A program made the translations under genes and the position numbers. The notes under the pieces were generated by a model. That model was given only the letters and a program-made list of their open reading frames with translations, had not been told where the DNA came from and did no database searches. A stretch of 64,000 nucleotides of DNA from CAYJBH01 sp964370825 (GTDB taxonomy: Bacteria; Bacillota; Clostridia; Oscillospirales; Ruminococcaceae), in assembly GCA_964370825.1 (NCBI GenBank), contig CAYJKY010000001.1:53816-117815 (forward strand). The letters are read 5' to 3'. Positions 32,440-41,838 of the stretch are shown here, one piece after another (positions within the stretch are counted from its first letter, which is position 1; each line of letters starts with the position of its first letter).

Positions 32440-34356
32440 CTATCTTTCCTTGTTAATAAATATTGTGGACAACGGCGGAACACTAATCTTGATGCAATTG
32501 TTATGACCGTGTCTCAGTCCCGGAGTGCTGATGATATCAACATCATTTTTGTGGCCGGTACCACCGTAAATTTCTTCATCCGAGTTAAATACTTCACGAT
32601 ATATGCCGGAGGTAGGGACACCGATAATGTAATCCTCACGCAAAACAGGTGCAAAGTTTGATATGCAGATAAGCTGTGAGCCTCGCTCGTCGTAACGTGA
32701 AAAAACTACGATGTTTTGTTCGCTGTCATCCGAAACCAGCCAGGAGAAACCCTCCATGCTGCTGTCCAGCTCCCAAAGGGCGGAGTTGCTACAGTAAAAT
32801 CTGTTGAGTGCCTTGACATATCGCTGCAGCTGTAGATGATTGTCAAAATCAAGTAGCGTCCAGCTTAATGATTTATCCGGTTTCCATTCGATAAATTGAC
32901 CTATTTCACAGCCCATAAACAACATCTTCTTGCCGGGGTGTGACATCATATAGCCGTAAAGTGTACGTAGATTGGCAAATTTGTTTTCGTAATCTCCCGG
33001 CATTTTATTTATCATGGAGCACTGTCCGAACATGACCTGATTGTGGGTAAATCCCACCACATAGGATTCGCCTGCCGTTCGGCTGAAGTTTTCGGTAAGC
33101 TGTTGATGATAATTTTTTCTGAAAAAAGGATCGTTAGACATGTAGGATAATATATTGTCCGTCCATGTCGAATCCATCGACAGGTTAAACCCAAGTCCGC
33201 CACGTACGCTGTCGTGTGTAATTGTCGGCCAACCGCTGTCGTCCTTTGCTATGGTTATTATACTCTCGTCACGGCGATGAAGCTCCTCGTTAAGTCGCTG
33301 TAAAAAGGCGATACCCTCTAAATTTTCACTTCCGCCAAAATGGTTTTGCACCCATTCTCCGTCGCCTCTTTCATAGTCAAGTCGTAGCACCGAGGATATG
33401 GAGCTTAGCTTTATACCGTCAAAATGATAGACCGAAGTCCAAAAGACGGCTGCTGATATCATGAAACTTTGCACCTCTACACTGCCATAGTTAAACAACG
33501 TCATACCGATTTTGCGATCTAACCGATGTAAAAGATTCGGCTCCTCATAAACATGACCTCCGTCGAAAAGGTACAACCCCTTATCATCCTCCGAAAAGCC
33601 CATTATGGGTATGTCTAAAATAACGGCGATCCCCGCCTCGTGTAGCCGATCGATAAGAAACATTAAATCAGCCGAGTCTCCAAACCTGTTGTCCGGCGCA
33701 AAGAAACTTCTCACTATATATCCGTAAACCGAACGTATGGTCGGAAAGGTTATAGGCATAAGGAGTACATGGGTATAACTCATCTCGGTTACATATGCAA
33801 CCAGAGTGTCGGCGATGGTTCTGTAGCTACAGTTGGATTCATCGGAATTCCTTCTCCAGGAGCCGAGATGCAACTCGTATATGTTTACCGGGGCAGACTT
33901 GGAATTTCGGCTTGCGAATTCTCTTTTAAATCCTGCATCTTTCCAGTGGTAGTTAAAGGGGTTTGCAACAACGGAAAACGTATCGGAGCTTACCTGAACA
34001 CTTTTAAATGCATATGGGTCAGGACGGTAAAGCTTTTGATCATGTTCGGTTATTATTAAATACCTATATCTATTGCCGTATCCCGCACCGGGAACAAAAC
34101 ACTCGTAAAGGCCACTTTCCGAGATTGGGTACATCAAGTTTTCTTGCTCGTCCCAGTCACAAAAGTCTCCTGTAACAAATATTTCCTTTGCATTGGGCGC
34201 AAACACCCTAAACACAATGCCGTTTCGAAGGTTTCGAAAGGCTGGGTGTGCCCCCATAAATTTATAACTCTCACAGTTTACTTCATGGTGAAACTGCGAG
34301 TAGACCTCAATATCATTTGTACTAAATAAATTTAACATAGTGCCATCCACGTTCAT
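32440..34356 (-). CDS. GlgB-family branching-enzyme homologue lacking catalytic residues (probable pseudoenzyme)
   Basis: A 638-residue protein with the full GlgB layout: CBM48 domain (residues about 35-130), a GH13 barrel (about 155-530) and a C-terminal beta-sandwich. The fold segments GHVYEEPNLLHRLDRKIG, LFNYGSVEVQSF, KMPGDYENKFANLRTLYGYMMSHPGKKMLFMGCEIGQFIEW are clearly GlgB. All catalytic positions differ. The nucleophile Asp in DGLRVDAV is Ser318 (DGIKLSSI). The AEES acid/base segment is K371-D372 (AKDDSGW). The HDEV Asp is Asn439 (HNQV). DWVPAH is DIPIMG. The reading frame is intact, so the gene is not decaying but is probably non-catalytic. It leads the glycogen operon. The start (34356 or the ATG at 34338) is uncertain. 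Confidence 0.85.
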   Translation of the reverse strand: MNVDGTMLNLFSTNDIEVYSQFHHEVNCESYKFMGAHPAFRNLRNGIVFRVFAPNAKEIFVTGDFCDWDEQENLMYPISESGLYECFVPGAGYGNRYRYLIITEHDQKLYRPDPYAFKSVQVSSDTFSVVANPFNYHWKDAGFKREFASRNSKSAPVNIYELHLGSWRRNSDESNCSYRTIADTLVAYVTEMSYTHVLLMPITFPTIRSVYGYIVRSFFAPDNRFGDSADLMFLIDRLHEAGIAVILDIPIMGFSEDDKGLYLFDGGHVYEEPNLLHRLDRKIGMTLFNYGSVEVQSFMISAAVFWTSVYHFDGIKLSSISSVLRLDYERGDGEWVQNHFGGSENLEGIAFLQRLNEELHRRDESIITIAKDDSGWPTITHDSVRGGLGFNLSMDSTWTDNILSYMSNDPFFRKNYHQQLTENFSRTAGESYVVGFTHNQVMFGQCSMINKMPGDYENKFANLRTLYGYMMSHPGKKMLFMGCEIGQFIEWKPDKSLSWTLLDFDNHLQLQRYVKALNRFYCSNSALWELDSSMEGFSWLVSDDSEQNIVVFSRYDERGSQLICISNFAPVLREDYIIGVPTSGIYREVFNSDEEIYGGTGHKNDVDIISTPGLRHGHNNCIKISVPPLSTIFINKER

Positions 34357-34489
34357 TCAAATAAAAATCTAATTCGCCAAACTTTTCGTAATACTCTTTT
34401 ATAATTATATTGCGCCATGTAAAAACTATTCCGCCAAAGGAAAATTATCTATCCATCCGGACAAATTTAAGATAAAATAAATACTTTAA

Positions 34490-34507
34490 CTCCGCAATCG
34501 TGCGGAG
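34490..34507. promoter_or_regulatory. Hairpin at the glycogen operon transcription start
   Basis: CTCCGCA (34490-34496) and TGCGGAG (34501-34507) are separated by 4 bases. It lies where the minus-strand transcript should begin, so it is either an operator or a 5' stabilising hairpin. Confidence 0.45.
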
Positions 34508-34519
34508 ATTATATAGATT

Positions 34520-34548
34520 ATAATAATACCACAATCGATAAAAGTCAA
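34520..34548 (-). promoter_or_regulatory. Promoter of the glycogen operon
   Basis: TTGACT (34543-34548) and TATTAT (34520-34525) on the minus strand are 17 bases apart, giving a leader of about 150 bases before glgB-like. Confidence 0.8.
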
Positions 34549-34795
34549 CCCTTTTTACACGCTTTTTACCGTATAAGTGGTTTTTTAGCATTAAAAAGAG
34601 GAGTTAGGGCAGAATTTACATCGGGAAATGTTCATTATTCCTGTGCTTTATATGATAGCGGCCACTTCACGCAATCTCCTGAGAGTATATCGTAATGGCT
34701 ATCGGTGTAATCTGAGTTCCTTTAATATGATTATCTATAATAAAAACGATGTTATATTAAAATAGTGATGTTTTATTGAATTTTATTGATTTAGG

Positions 34796-34824
34796 TTGAA
34801 AAAGATATAAATAGATGTTATTAT
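34796..34824 (+). promoter_or_regulatory. Promoter of the GGDEF/EAL operon
   Basis: TTGAAA (34796-34801) and TATTAT (34819-34824) are 17 bases apart, 35 bases before the start codon. Confidence 0.65.
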
Positions 34825-34858
34825 TATGTAAAGGTAATAAGGTATAAAAAGATTAGTT

Positions 34859-37069
34859 ATGACTAAAAACAGCAATAAAAAAATACTTTTAATGCTTTTC
34901 TGTATACTCACGCTGACGGCAATATTGCTTTATAATTTTAACGGAACTGCCAACAGTAACCTTAGCAGCATTACTGCTGAAGGGATTGAACGGCTTGCGG
35001 TTCAACAACAGCTTTCCTTTGATACGGAGTTAAAAAAACAACAGACCGACGTTGAGGTTATTGCAAAAACAATTTCTCTTCTCATAGATACCCCTCAAAA
35101 TGCTGTGGATTACCTTAATATGGTACAGGAGGATTTCGGTTATAACAATGTAATTTTTTTGAACACCGAAGGTAAGCATATCCTTGACGACAGCAACTAT
35201 TCCGGCGAGGTAATGAACGAAAAGGCCTTTAACGCCGCTATCGGTGGTGAAACCTTCACCTGTGAACCGTATGTATCCTCGATAACCGACAGTATGGTGG
35301 TCGGTGTGTCAACTCCGCTGTATAAAAGCGATGAAATAATAGGTGTGATGATAGCGGAATACAGTACCGACTATCTTACCGAACTCCTCAGAAACGCCGT
35401 ATATGAAAGTGCATGGGCAATTGTGGTTAATGACGATACTGATGTGTTAATTACGACCAACCCCGATATTCCGGAAAAGTTGCCTTTAGATTATGCGGAG
35501 TATGAGGATGGTTATAGCCATGAACAGGTATTGAGCGACATAAGAAACAAGAATGTTAACCTTGTTTACTTTAATATGCTGAATCAAGAAAGGGTTGCCT
35601 CCTACCGTCCGTTATATCTTAACGATTGGACAATATTTTATGTTATGCCGAAGGCAATGGTTACCGGGGTTGCCGACAGCATCTCGAGAGATCTAATGAT
35701 GATAAGCACAATAATTATAGTTGCTTTTGTGGGCTTTATTGTTTTTCTGGTTATTACCGAGCGAAGGAACATAAAAAGGATAGAACAGGTTGCCTATTAC
35801 GACCCGCTGACGGGGCTGCGAAATCTGGCAAAGTTTAGAATTGATGCTGCCGAGATGATGCATAAAAATAAGGACAAACAGTACTATCTTGTAAAGGCAG
35901 ATGTTGTTAACTTTAAGGCGGTAAACGAACTTTATGACTACGGTACCGGAAACTGTGTTATTAAAACGATAGCAATGGTCGGGCGGGAAATGCCACAGGA
36001 ATCCTTCATTCAGGCAAGAATGGGCCCCGATGAGTTTATAATGTTGGGAGACGAGACAGTATTTTCCGACATGACAACCACCAGCTATCGATATGAAAAA
36101 AGGTTTCACGAGTTGTTGAACTGTGCCGAGGATCATCAGTTTTCTTTTAGACTTGGCAGATATCATATCGAGGATAGGCAGGAAGATATCAACGATATAA
36201 TTAGTAAGGTGAACATAGCCCATTCAATGGCAAAACAGGATAAGACCGCACACATGTATGACTATGTCGAGAAGTACAAGGAGCAGATTTTATCCATGAC
36301 CGACATCACCAACAGGATGCGTTCGGCATTGGAAAATGGTGAATTCAAGGTTTTTTTACAGCCTAAAATTAGCCTTAAAGGTGAAACAGTTGTCGGTGCT
36401 GAGGCGCTTGTTCGATGGATTCCCGATGATGGAAATGTTGTTTACCCAAACGATTTCATACCGATTTTTGAGGGCAATGGATTTATTGTTGAGTTGGACA
36501 GGTATATGCTTAGGTGTATCTGTGAACAGCAGCGCAATCGCCTTATCGAAACAGGAGAAATACTTCCGGTATCGGTTAATTTTTCGAGACTAAACATTAA
36601 AAATCCCGACTTTGTAGATTCGATAAAGGCAATTGTCGATAGCTATGAAATACCGCCGGAATACATAGAGATAGAGCTTACCGAGACCATTACACAGGAA
36701 AACAGCGATCAGGTTGATGCACTTTTTGATGAGCTTAGTGCAGCCGGATTTGTGGTGGCGATAGATGACTTCGGCAGCGGCTATTCCTCGCTCGGAATGC
36801 TTAAAAATATTAACGTTAATATTTTAAAACTGGACAGAAGTTTCTTTCTTGAGCATCGTTATGGAAGGCGCGGAAACCTTGTTGTAGATGGAATTGTATC
36901 CCTTGCACATCAGCTGAATATGACGGTGGTTGCAGAAGGGATAGAGGAAAAAGAACAGGTGGATTATTTAACGCAAATCGGTTGTGACTGTGTACAAGGA
37001 TATTATTATGCAAAACCAATGCCAATAGCAGAGTTTGAAGAGAGATATTTTAAGGAGGTTACCTCATGA
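34859..37069 (+). CDS. Membrane cyclic-di-GMP phosphodiesterase: Cache-type sensor, degenerate GGDEF, EAL
   Basis: A 736-residue signalling protein. Membrane segments at about residues 9-26 and 279-299 flank an extracellular Cache-like sensor (LNTEGKHILDDSNYSGEVMNEKAF, GVSTPLYKSDEIIGVMIAEY). A GGDEF domain follows (about 310-470) with MGPDEF at 388-393 instead of GGDEF, so cyclase activity is unlikely. The EAL domain (about 485-730) looks active: E515-A-L, NFSR, ELTET and DDFGSGYSS with LKLDRSF. It should degrade cyclic-di-GMP in response to an external ligand. Its stop overlaps the start of the next gene by 4 bases. Confidence 0.88.
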   Translation: MTKNSNKKILLMLFCILTLTAILLYNFNGTANSNLSSITAEGIERLAVQQQLSFDTELKKQQTDVEVIAKTISLLIDTPQNAVDYLNMVQEDFGYNNVIFLNTEGKHILDDSNYSGEVMNEKAFNAAIGGETFTCEPYVSSITDSMVVGVSTPLYKSDEIIGVMIAEYSTDYLTELLRNAVYESAWAIVVNDDTDVLITTNPDIPEKLPLDYAEYEDGYSHEQVLSDIRNKNVNLVYFNMLNQERVASYRPLYLNDWTIFYVMPKAMVTGVADSISRDLMMISTIIIVAFVGFIVFLVITERRNIKRIEQVAYYDPLTGLRNLAKFRIDAAEMMHKNKDKQYYLVKADVVNFKAVNELYDYGTGNCVIKTIAMVGREMPQESFIQARMGPDEFIMLGDETVFSDMTTTSYRYEKRFHELLNCAEDHQFSFRLGRYHIEDRQEDINDIISKVNIAHSMAKQDKTAHMYDYVEKYKEQILSMTDITNRMRSALENGEFKVFLQPKISLKGETVVGAEALVRWIPDDGNVVYPNDFIPIFEGNGFIVELDRYMLRCICEQQRNRLIETGEILPVSVNFSRLNIKNPDFVDSIKAIVDSYEIPPEYIEIELTETITQENSDQVDALFDELSAAGFVVAIDDFGSGYSSLGMLKNINVNILKLDRSFFLEHRYGRRGNLVVDGIVSLAHQLNMTVVAEGIEEKEQVDYLTQIGCDCVQGYYYAKPMPIAEFEERYFKEVTS

Positions 37070-38940
37070 CCGGATTGTCGGAAAACTACACCGAAACATA
37101 TCTAAAGCATCTGTCAAACGAGCAGTTGTTTAGGATATTTGATGCAATTCCAATGGGAATAAATGTCTGGACTTCAGAACGTAAGCTTATATATACCAAT
37201 CAATATCTTGTTGACCTTTTTGCCTGCAAAGACAAGGAGGTGTTAACTGAGACTTTCTTTAAATTTTCTCCGGAGTTTCAGCCGGACGGAGCAAGGTCGA
37301 TGGATCTTGCCGGGATAAACCTTGATTCTGCGTATGAAAAAGGTTTCCTACAGTTTAACTGGATGCATATCACTAATGACGGTGATGAAATACCATGTGA
37401 AATCACCATGCATGTTATCAACACACAGCTGATAACGCTCATAAGGGATCTGCGCCCTCAGCTTGCCGACTATGAAAGCGCCCAGTTTGCCGACGGCTTT
37501 TTCTATAACCGAATTACCGATAAGGCGTTGTTTAATGCTGCGGCTGAGCTTTCAGACGAGTGGTTTTGGGCATATGAAATGAAAACAGCTGAGATGCAGT
37601 TTTTTGGCAACGGCATAAAGATACTCGACCTACCGACCGATAAAAATCCATTTCCCTCCGGAGTTGTGGATAGCGGGATAGTACATCCGGACGATTTGGA
37701 GGAGTTCTTACGGTTTGACGCCGAGATGAAGAAAGGAAATCCCGGGCCATTTGACATAAGATTTTATCTTCCGGATAAATCATTTCGGCACTATCGAATA
37801 ATCTACAACATTACCAAGGATAAGCAGGGCAATCCGCTTTATGCTATAGGAAAAACCTTTGATATTCATGAGCAAAAAATGTTGGAAAAAAGGTCTAAAA
37901 CCGACCTTTTGACCGACTGTCTAAATAAAATTTCCACAGAAAATGCCGTTGAGGAGATAATAGCTAAAGATGGCGGATTGTACCATGCACTTTTTATTGT
38001 GGATGTGGATAACTTTAAGGCGGTTAACGATAACTTAGGCCATCAGTTTGGAGACCGAGTTCTTAAAGAAATCGCCGATAAACTGCAGATGAATTTTCGT
38101 GAAGAGGATATAATAGGGCGCATAGGCGGCGATGAATTCATTGTTTTTGTTCAAAACCTTTCAGATGCCGATACGGTAATCAGAAAAGCAGAGGCTGTTT
38201 CCAAGGCGTTTAAAAACAGTTATTCAGGTGAAAACGGCGACTATAAAATTTCGGGAAGTATAGGTGTTGCGATGTTCCCGAAGGATGGTGCGAGCTATAA
38301 TGAGCTTTACAATGCCGCCGATAAGGCACTTTATCAGTCAAAAAGAAAGGGGAAGGATTGTTATACCTTCTATTCGGAGGAGTTTGCAGACAGCGGAAAA
38401 AAAGCCTTGACCTTGTTGGAAAACGCAAATAGGCTGGAAAACACCTATTTTGATCCGGAAATGATTTCCGGCCTGTTTGATACCCTCTATGAATCCTCCG
38501 ACCTAAGCAAATCGCTTGACATGGTGATGAGGTACATCGGAAGGAGACTTAATGTCGACAGGTGCTACATCATTGAAGCAGATGGTGAGGGGGAAAGCTA
38601 TAGCGTGACGCATGAGTGGTGTAGCAGGGGGATAGAGGCACAGATTGATATTTTTCAAGATATTCCGATTGCTGAATTGCAGGTGTTCTATGATGCTATA
38701 GCGGTTGAGGGGGTGCTTTACAGTAATGACGTGGAGCTGTTTGAAAAGGATGATGCCTATCAGCACATGAGAGGACAGGGGATTAAAAGCTTTTTGCTGA
38801 TACAGGAAAAGGGCAGGGCGAATACCCACACTGTGATGGGACTTGACGATTGTACACGTAGCAGAGAATGGAGTGAAAGAGAAATAATCAGCCTAAGATA
38901 CGCCCTTAAAATAATATCAATATTCCTCCTTAATAATTAA
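37066..38940 (+). CDS. Soluble diguanylate cyclase: PAS, PAS, GGDEF, GAF
   Basis: A 624-residue protein without membrane segments. A PAS domain covers about residues 15-130 and a PAS_3-like domain about 160-270 (VHPDDLEEFLRFDAEMKKGNPGPFDIRFYLPDKSFRHYRI). The GGDEF domain (about 275-440) has the intact GGDEF motif at 354-358. An R-x-x-D inhibitory site (R345, D348) lies five residues before it, so product feedback is expected. A C-terminal GAF-like region follows. It should make cyclic-di-GMP. Start and previous stop overlap by 4 bases, so an opposing cyclase and phosphodiesterase are translated together. Confidence 0.88.
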   Translation: MTGLSENYTETYLKHLSNEQLFRIFDAIPMGINVWTSERKLIYTNQYLVDLFACKDKEVLTETFFKFSPEFQPDGARSMDLAGINLDSAYEKGFLQFNWMHITNDGDEIPCEITMHVINTQLITLIRDLRPQLADYESAQFADGFFYNRITDKALFNAAAELSDEWFWAYEMKTAEMQFFGNGIKILDLPTDKNPFPSGVVDSGIVHPDDLEEFLRFDAEMKKGNPGPFDIRFYLPDKSFRHYRIIYNITKDKQGNPLYAIGKTFDIHEQKMLEKRSKTDLLTDCLNKISTENAVEEIIAKDGGLYHALFIVDVDNFKAVNDNLGHQFGDRVLKEIADKLQMNFREEDIIGRIGGDEFIVFVQNLSDADTVIRKAEAVSKAFKNSYSGENGDYKISGSIGVAMFPKDGASYNELYNAADKALYQSKRKGKDCYTFYSEEFADSGKKALTLLENANRLENTYFDPEMISGLFDTLYESSDLSKSLDMVMRYIGRRLNVDRCYIIEADGEGESYSVTHEWCSRGIEAQIDIFQDIPIAELQVFYDAIAVEGVLYSNDVELFEKDDAYQHMRGQGIKSFLLIQEKGRANTHTVMGLDDCTRSREWSEREIISLRYALKIISIFLLNN

Positions 38941-38969
38941 GGGCTTTAACAACGGTTGATTTATTATAT

Positions 38970-39941
38970 ATGAAAATAATTATTATATTTAGCTTAATAT
39001 CATTTCTGTTGACAGGGTGCAACAGTGCCGCCGAGGGTAGTTCCTCCGATGCTTCTGCCGTCTCCAATGTTGAGATAGGAGTTTGCATTGACGATTTTAA
39101 CGACAACTATCTCTCGGTCGTAAAGATAGGGTTAGAGGAGATAGACAGTGCCGACGACAGCATCTCCATAACTATTTTAAATGCCGAGGGTGATGCAGAA
39201 TTACAGCAACAACAGCTTGAAACCTTGCTTTCGCAGGGTGTAGATGTTGTAGCGGTAAGCATTGCCGACCCCGAGACGACGGCGATGTTTTGTGCCCTTG
39301 CCGAAGCAGAGGAAAAAAACATCGTGTTTTTCGGTAATACTCCCTCTGCGGAACAGCTTGCCGATTACGATAACTATACCAATGTTTTGGCAGACGAAAA
39401 TTCCGCAGGCAGATTACAGGCGGAGTTGGCCCTTGAGCATTATGAAAACGGAATAATGCTCGACAAAAATAACGACGGAGTTATGCAATATCTGCTGTTA
39501 AAGGGCGAGGAAGGTAACACGATTAGTTTGGTGCGCAGTGAGTCGGTAATCGAGACACTTGATGAGGCGGACGCAGAACTACTCGGGCAGATAAGCACTG
39601 ATTGGAGCACTGACAACACGGTAGATAGGCTGACGGAGTTACAGAATGAAATTGACCTTTCGTCGGTGGAGGCAATACTATGCAACAGCGACGGAATTGC
39701 CCTCGGTGCATTGGAGTTTTTATCATCAACCGAAAATAGTGTCGCTATATACGGGATAGATGCAATTCCACAGGCTGTAGATGCTGTAAAGAGTGGTAGC
39801 TTGTTCGGAACAATATATAACGACCCCTACCGTATGGCAGAGGTCGTTTCGGATACTTCGGTGGACATCGCAAGAGATGTTCCTGCTTTTGAAGGTACAA
39901 GATTTATCGATGTGCCACTTACAAAGGTGTCGGCCGAATAA
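38970..39941 (+). CDS. Periplasmic-binding-type sugar-binding lipoprotein
   Basis: A 323-residue lipoprotein: signal peptide with lipobox LLTGC (Cys17), a short Ser-rich linker, then a type I periplasmic-binding fold of the ribose/galactose-binding kind (IGVCIDDFNDNYLSVVKIGLEE, SQGVDVVAVSIADPET, AILCNSDGIALGALEFL, YGIDAIPQAVDAVKSGSLFGTIYNDP). The residues around the sugar site resemble MglB. No ABC permease or ATPase gene is adjacent. It follows the cyclic-di-GMP genes by 29 bases, so it may act as a ligand-binding partner for the Cache sensor rather than in transport. That is inference. Confidence 0.82.
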   Translation: MKIIIIFSLISFLLTGCNSAAEGSSSDASAVSNVEIGVCIDDFNDNYLSVVKIGLEEIDSADDSISITILNAEGDAELQQQQLETLLSQGVDVVAVSIADPETTAMFCALAEAEEKNIVFFGNTPSAEQLADYDNYTNVLADENSAGRLQAELALEHYENGIMLDKNNDGVMQYLLLKGEEGNTISLVRSESVIETLDEADAELLGQISTDWSTDNTVDRLTELQNEIDLSSVEAILCNSDGIALGALEFLSSTENSVAIYGIDAIPQAVDAVKSGSLFGTIYNDPYRMAEVVSDTSVDIARDVPAFEGTRFIDVPLTKVSAE

Positions 39942-40048
39942 TATAGTAAACCCACTCCTAAAATCATATAGTCCGGGTGTTGAAATTTCGTTTAATCAAT
40001 TTTTTTGACAATGTGTTGTCGACAATCGCAATACGAAAGTATTTACTC

Positions 40049-40074
40049 AAACTGTCGAATTGTTTCGACAGTTT
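40049..40074. repeat. Hairpin with CTGTCGAA stem
   Basis: AAACTGTCGAA pairs with TTCGACAGTTT around a 4-base loop. The inner stem CTGTCGAA/TTCGACAG is the same as in the repeat at about 20159-20179. No T-run follows, so it is not an obvious terminator. It sits in the 220-base gap between convergent genes. Confidence 0.5.
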
Positions 40075-40164
40075 GCCGACGCCTTGTTAAACAAAATTTT
40101 ACCGACGCCGTCTTTGTAAGCTTTTTAAAGTGGTATAACTATACAACTTTCACTAAAGGTAGAG

Positions 40165-40584
40165 TTATAACAATTTATCGGCTAAATCTTTGCATTCGGC
40201 GATGGTGTCATCCTCCGGGGTCTCATTGCAGATAACCACTCCCTCCACCGTGAGGGAGTTTTCGTCGCAGTCTGCCTTCCAACTGTCCATCCAAGGGCCG
40301 CCACCCCAACCGTAGGAGCCGAACAGCACAAGTTTTTTACCCTTTAAACCGTCCTTTACCGCATCCCACATCGGTAAAAAATCGTATTCCTCAAGTTCCT
40401 CGGTGCCGGTTGCGGGACAACCGAAAGCAAACCCGTCAAATCCATCCACCATATCCCTTGTAAAGGAATCAGCGGTAAACAGCTCTGTCGAATTGCCGGA
40501 CTGTTTAATGTAATCGGCAATTTCATTTGCCATCTTTTCGGTGTTGCCTGTTCCACTCCAGTATACAATTGCTATGTTTGCCAT
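40165..40584 (-). CDS. Flavodoxin
   Basis: A 139-residue flavodoxin. The FMN phosphate loop is YWSGTGNTEKMANEIAD (residues 8-24). FGCPATGTEELEEYDF and GSYGWGGGPWMDSW hold the two loops that sandwich the flavin ring. It carries one or two electrons between cytoplasmic redox proteins. AAAGGAG precedes the ATG. It lies 52 bases after the flavodiiron protein gene in the same direction and is a likely electron donor to it. Confidence 0.93.
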   Translation of the reverse strand: MANIAIVYWSGTGNTEKMANEIADYIKQSGNSTELFTADSFTRDMVDGFDGFAFGCPATGTEELEEYDFLPMWDAVKDGLKGKKLVLFGSYGWGGGPWMDSWKADCDENSLTVEGVVICNETPEDDTIAECKDLADKLL

Positions 40585-40636
40585 TTTTTTCTCCTTTCAT
40601 CAATGTCCCCCACCTGTGCAAGAGACGTTATTTAAG

Positions 40637-41809
40637 CTAACCGCATAGCTCGTCTGCCAGTGCGGATATCGCCGTTACAGCCGTGTCATCCACAGCTGAA
40701 TTTACAGTAACCTTATTTTGGGCATAGGTGATGTTTTTGCACCTTTCAAGCATTGAGGTCATAACCTTTCCGGCTATCGGACCCCAGGAGCCGTTTTCTA
40801 TGATGCCTACAGTTTTGTTTTGGAAGTTGCGCTCGGTTAAGCCGTTGATAAACTCTGTCATAACCGGAAAAATACCGGAGTTATATGTTATCGAGGCGAG
40901 AACAACATTGGGGTATCTAAATGCCTCGGCAATTGCCTTTGACATGTCACAGCGTGCAAGGTCAAAAACCTTAACATCTCCGCAACCATTTGCAGATAGA
41001 TTTTCGGCAAGCATTTCGACCGCCGTCTCGGTGTTTCCGTATGCCGAAGCATAGGCTATTACAACCCCTTCTTTTTCGGCGCGATTTGACGACCAACTGT
41101 CATATAGTTCGATATAACCCGACAGGTCACCACTAAGGTGAGGACCATGTAGGGAACAAATTGTGTCTATTTCAAGTGGGGCAAGCTTTTTTATTAATGT
41201 CTGCACCTGAGAGCCATATTTTCCGACTATACCGATATAGTAACGGCATGCCTCGTCCGCCCAGTTGGCAGGTGTGATTTTTTCATTGTCCTCGCATACG
41301 CCAAATGTACCAAATGCATCGGCAGAAAAAAGTGTTTTGGAATAGATTTCATAGCTTACCATAACCTCCGGCCAGTGCACCATCGGTGCAAAGATAAATT
41401 TAAAGGTATGCGTTCCGGTGCAGAGGGTCTCGCCGTCGGCAACCACTTTTTTGTTAAATTCCGGTAGGTTTTTGTTAAATCGAGCTATCAGTGCAAAGCT
41501 TTTTGTATTTGCAACTATCTGCACATTCGGATATTTGGTTAAAAATCCCGAGATGCTTCCGGCATGATCCGGCTCCATGTGCTGTAGTACCAGATAGTCC
41601 GGCTGTCTGCCGTTAAGAGATTTTTCAAGAGTTTCCATCCACTCTGTGGTAAATTTCTTATCCACCGTGTCAAAAACGGTGACATAATCGTCCAGCACAA
41701 GATATGAGTTGTAGCATATGCCGTTTGGTATCCTGTATTGACCCTCAAAAAGGTCGGTTTTAAAATCGGCTACGCCTATGTTAATTATGTTGTCGTTTAT
41801 TTTTTTCAT
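40637..41809 (-). CDS. Flavodiiron protein (FprA-type A flavoprotein)
   Basis: A 390-residue protein with a metallo-beta-lactamase diiron domain followed by a flavodoxin domain. The diiron ligands HMEPDHAGS (HxExDH), MVHWPEVM, FSADAFG and LHGPHLSGD are present. The flavodoxin domain starts at about residue 245 (VVIAYASAYGNTETAVEMLAENL). Such proteins reduce oxygen to water, or NO to nitrous oxide, protecting anaerobes. I chose the ATG at 41809; a longer reading begins with TTG inside the zwf gene. The gene is downstream of pgl and zwf, which supply NADPH. Confidence 0.9.
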   Translation of the reverse strand: MKKINDNIINIGVADFKTDLFEGQYRIPNGICYNSYLVLDDYVTVFDTVDKKFTTEWMETLEKSLNGRQPDYLVLQHMEPDHAGSISGFLTKYPNVQIVANTKSFALIARFNKNLPEFNKKVVADGETLCTGTHTFKFIFAPMVHWPEVMVSYEIYSKTLFSADAFGTFGVCEDNEKITPANWADEACRYYIGIVGKYGSQVQTLIKKLAPLEIDTICSLHGPHLSGDLSGYIELYDSWSSNRAEKEGVVIAYASAYGNTETAVEMLAENLSANGCGDVKVFDLARCDMSKAIAEAFRYPNVVLASITYNSGIFPVMTEFINGLTERNFQNKTVGIIENGSWGPIAGKVMTSMLERCKNITYAQNKVTVNSAVDDTAVTAISALADELCG

Positions 41810-41838
41810 CCTTATGATTGTTCCTTTTGTATTGTCTG

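Larger units (their letters stand above)
34357..34858. other. Intergenic region between the glycogen and cyclic-di-GMP operons
   Basis: About 500 AT-rich bases with no convincing gene. It holds the divergent promoters of both operons and the 34490-34507 hairpin. I looked for a GEMM-type cyclic-di-GMP riboswitch in 34561-34795 because GGDEF/EAL genes follow, and saw none. Confidence 0.6.

Noticed and set aside
32440..34356. Annotation as an active 1,4-alpha-glucan branching enzyme
   Set aside because: All three catalytic carboxylate positions are substituted although the fold is clear.
34561..34795. Possible cyclic-di-GMP riboswitch before the GGDEF/EAL genes
   Set aside because: No GEMM-type conserved core or paired stems were found, and the promoter at 34796 lies downstream of the region.
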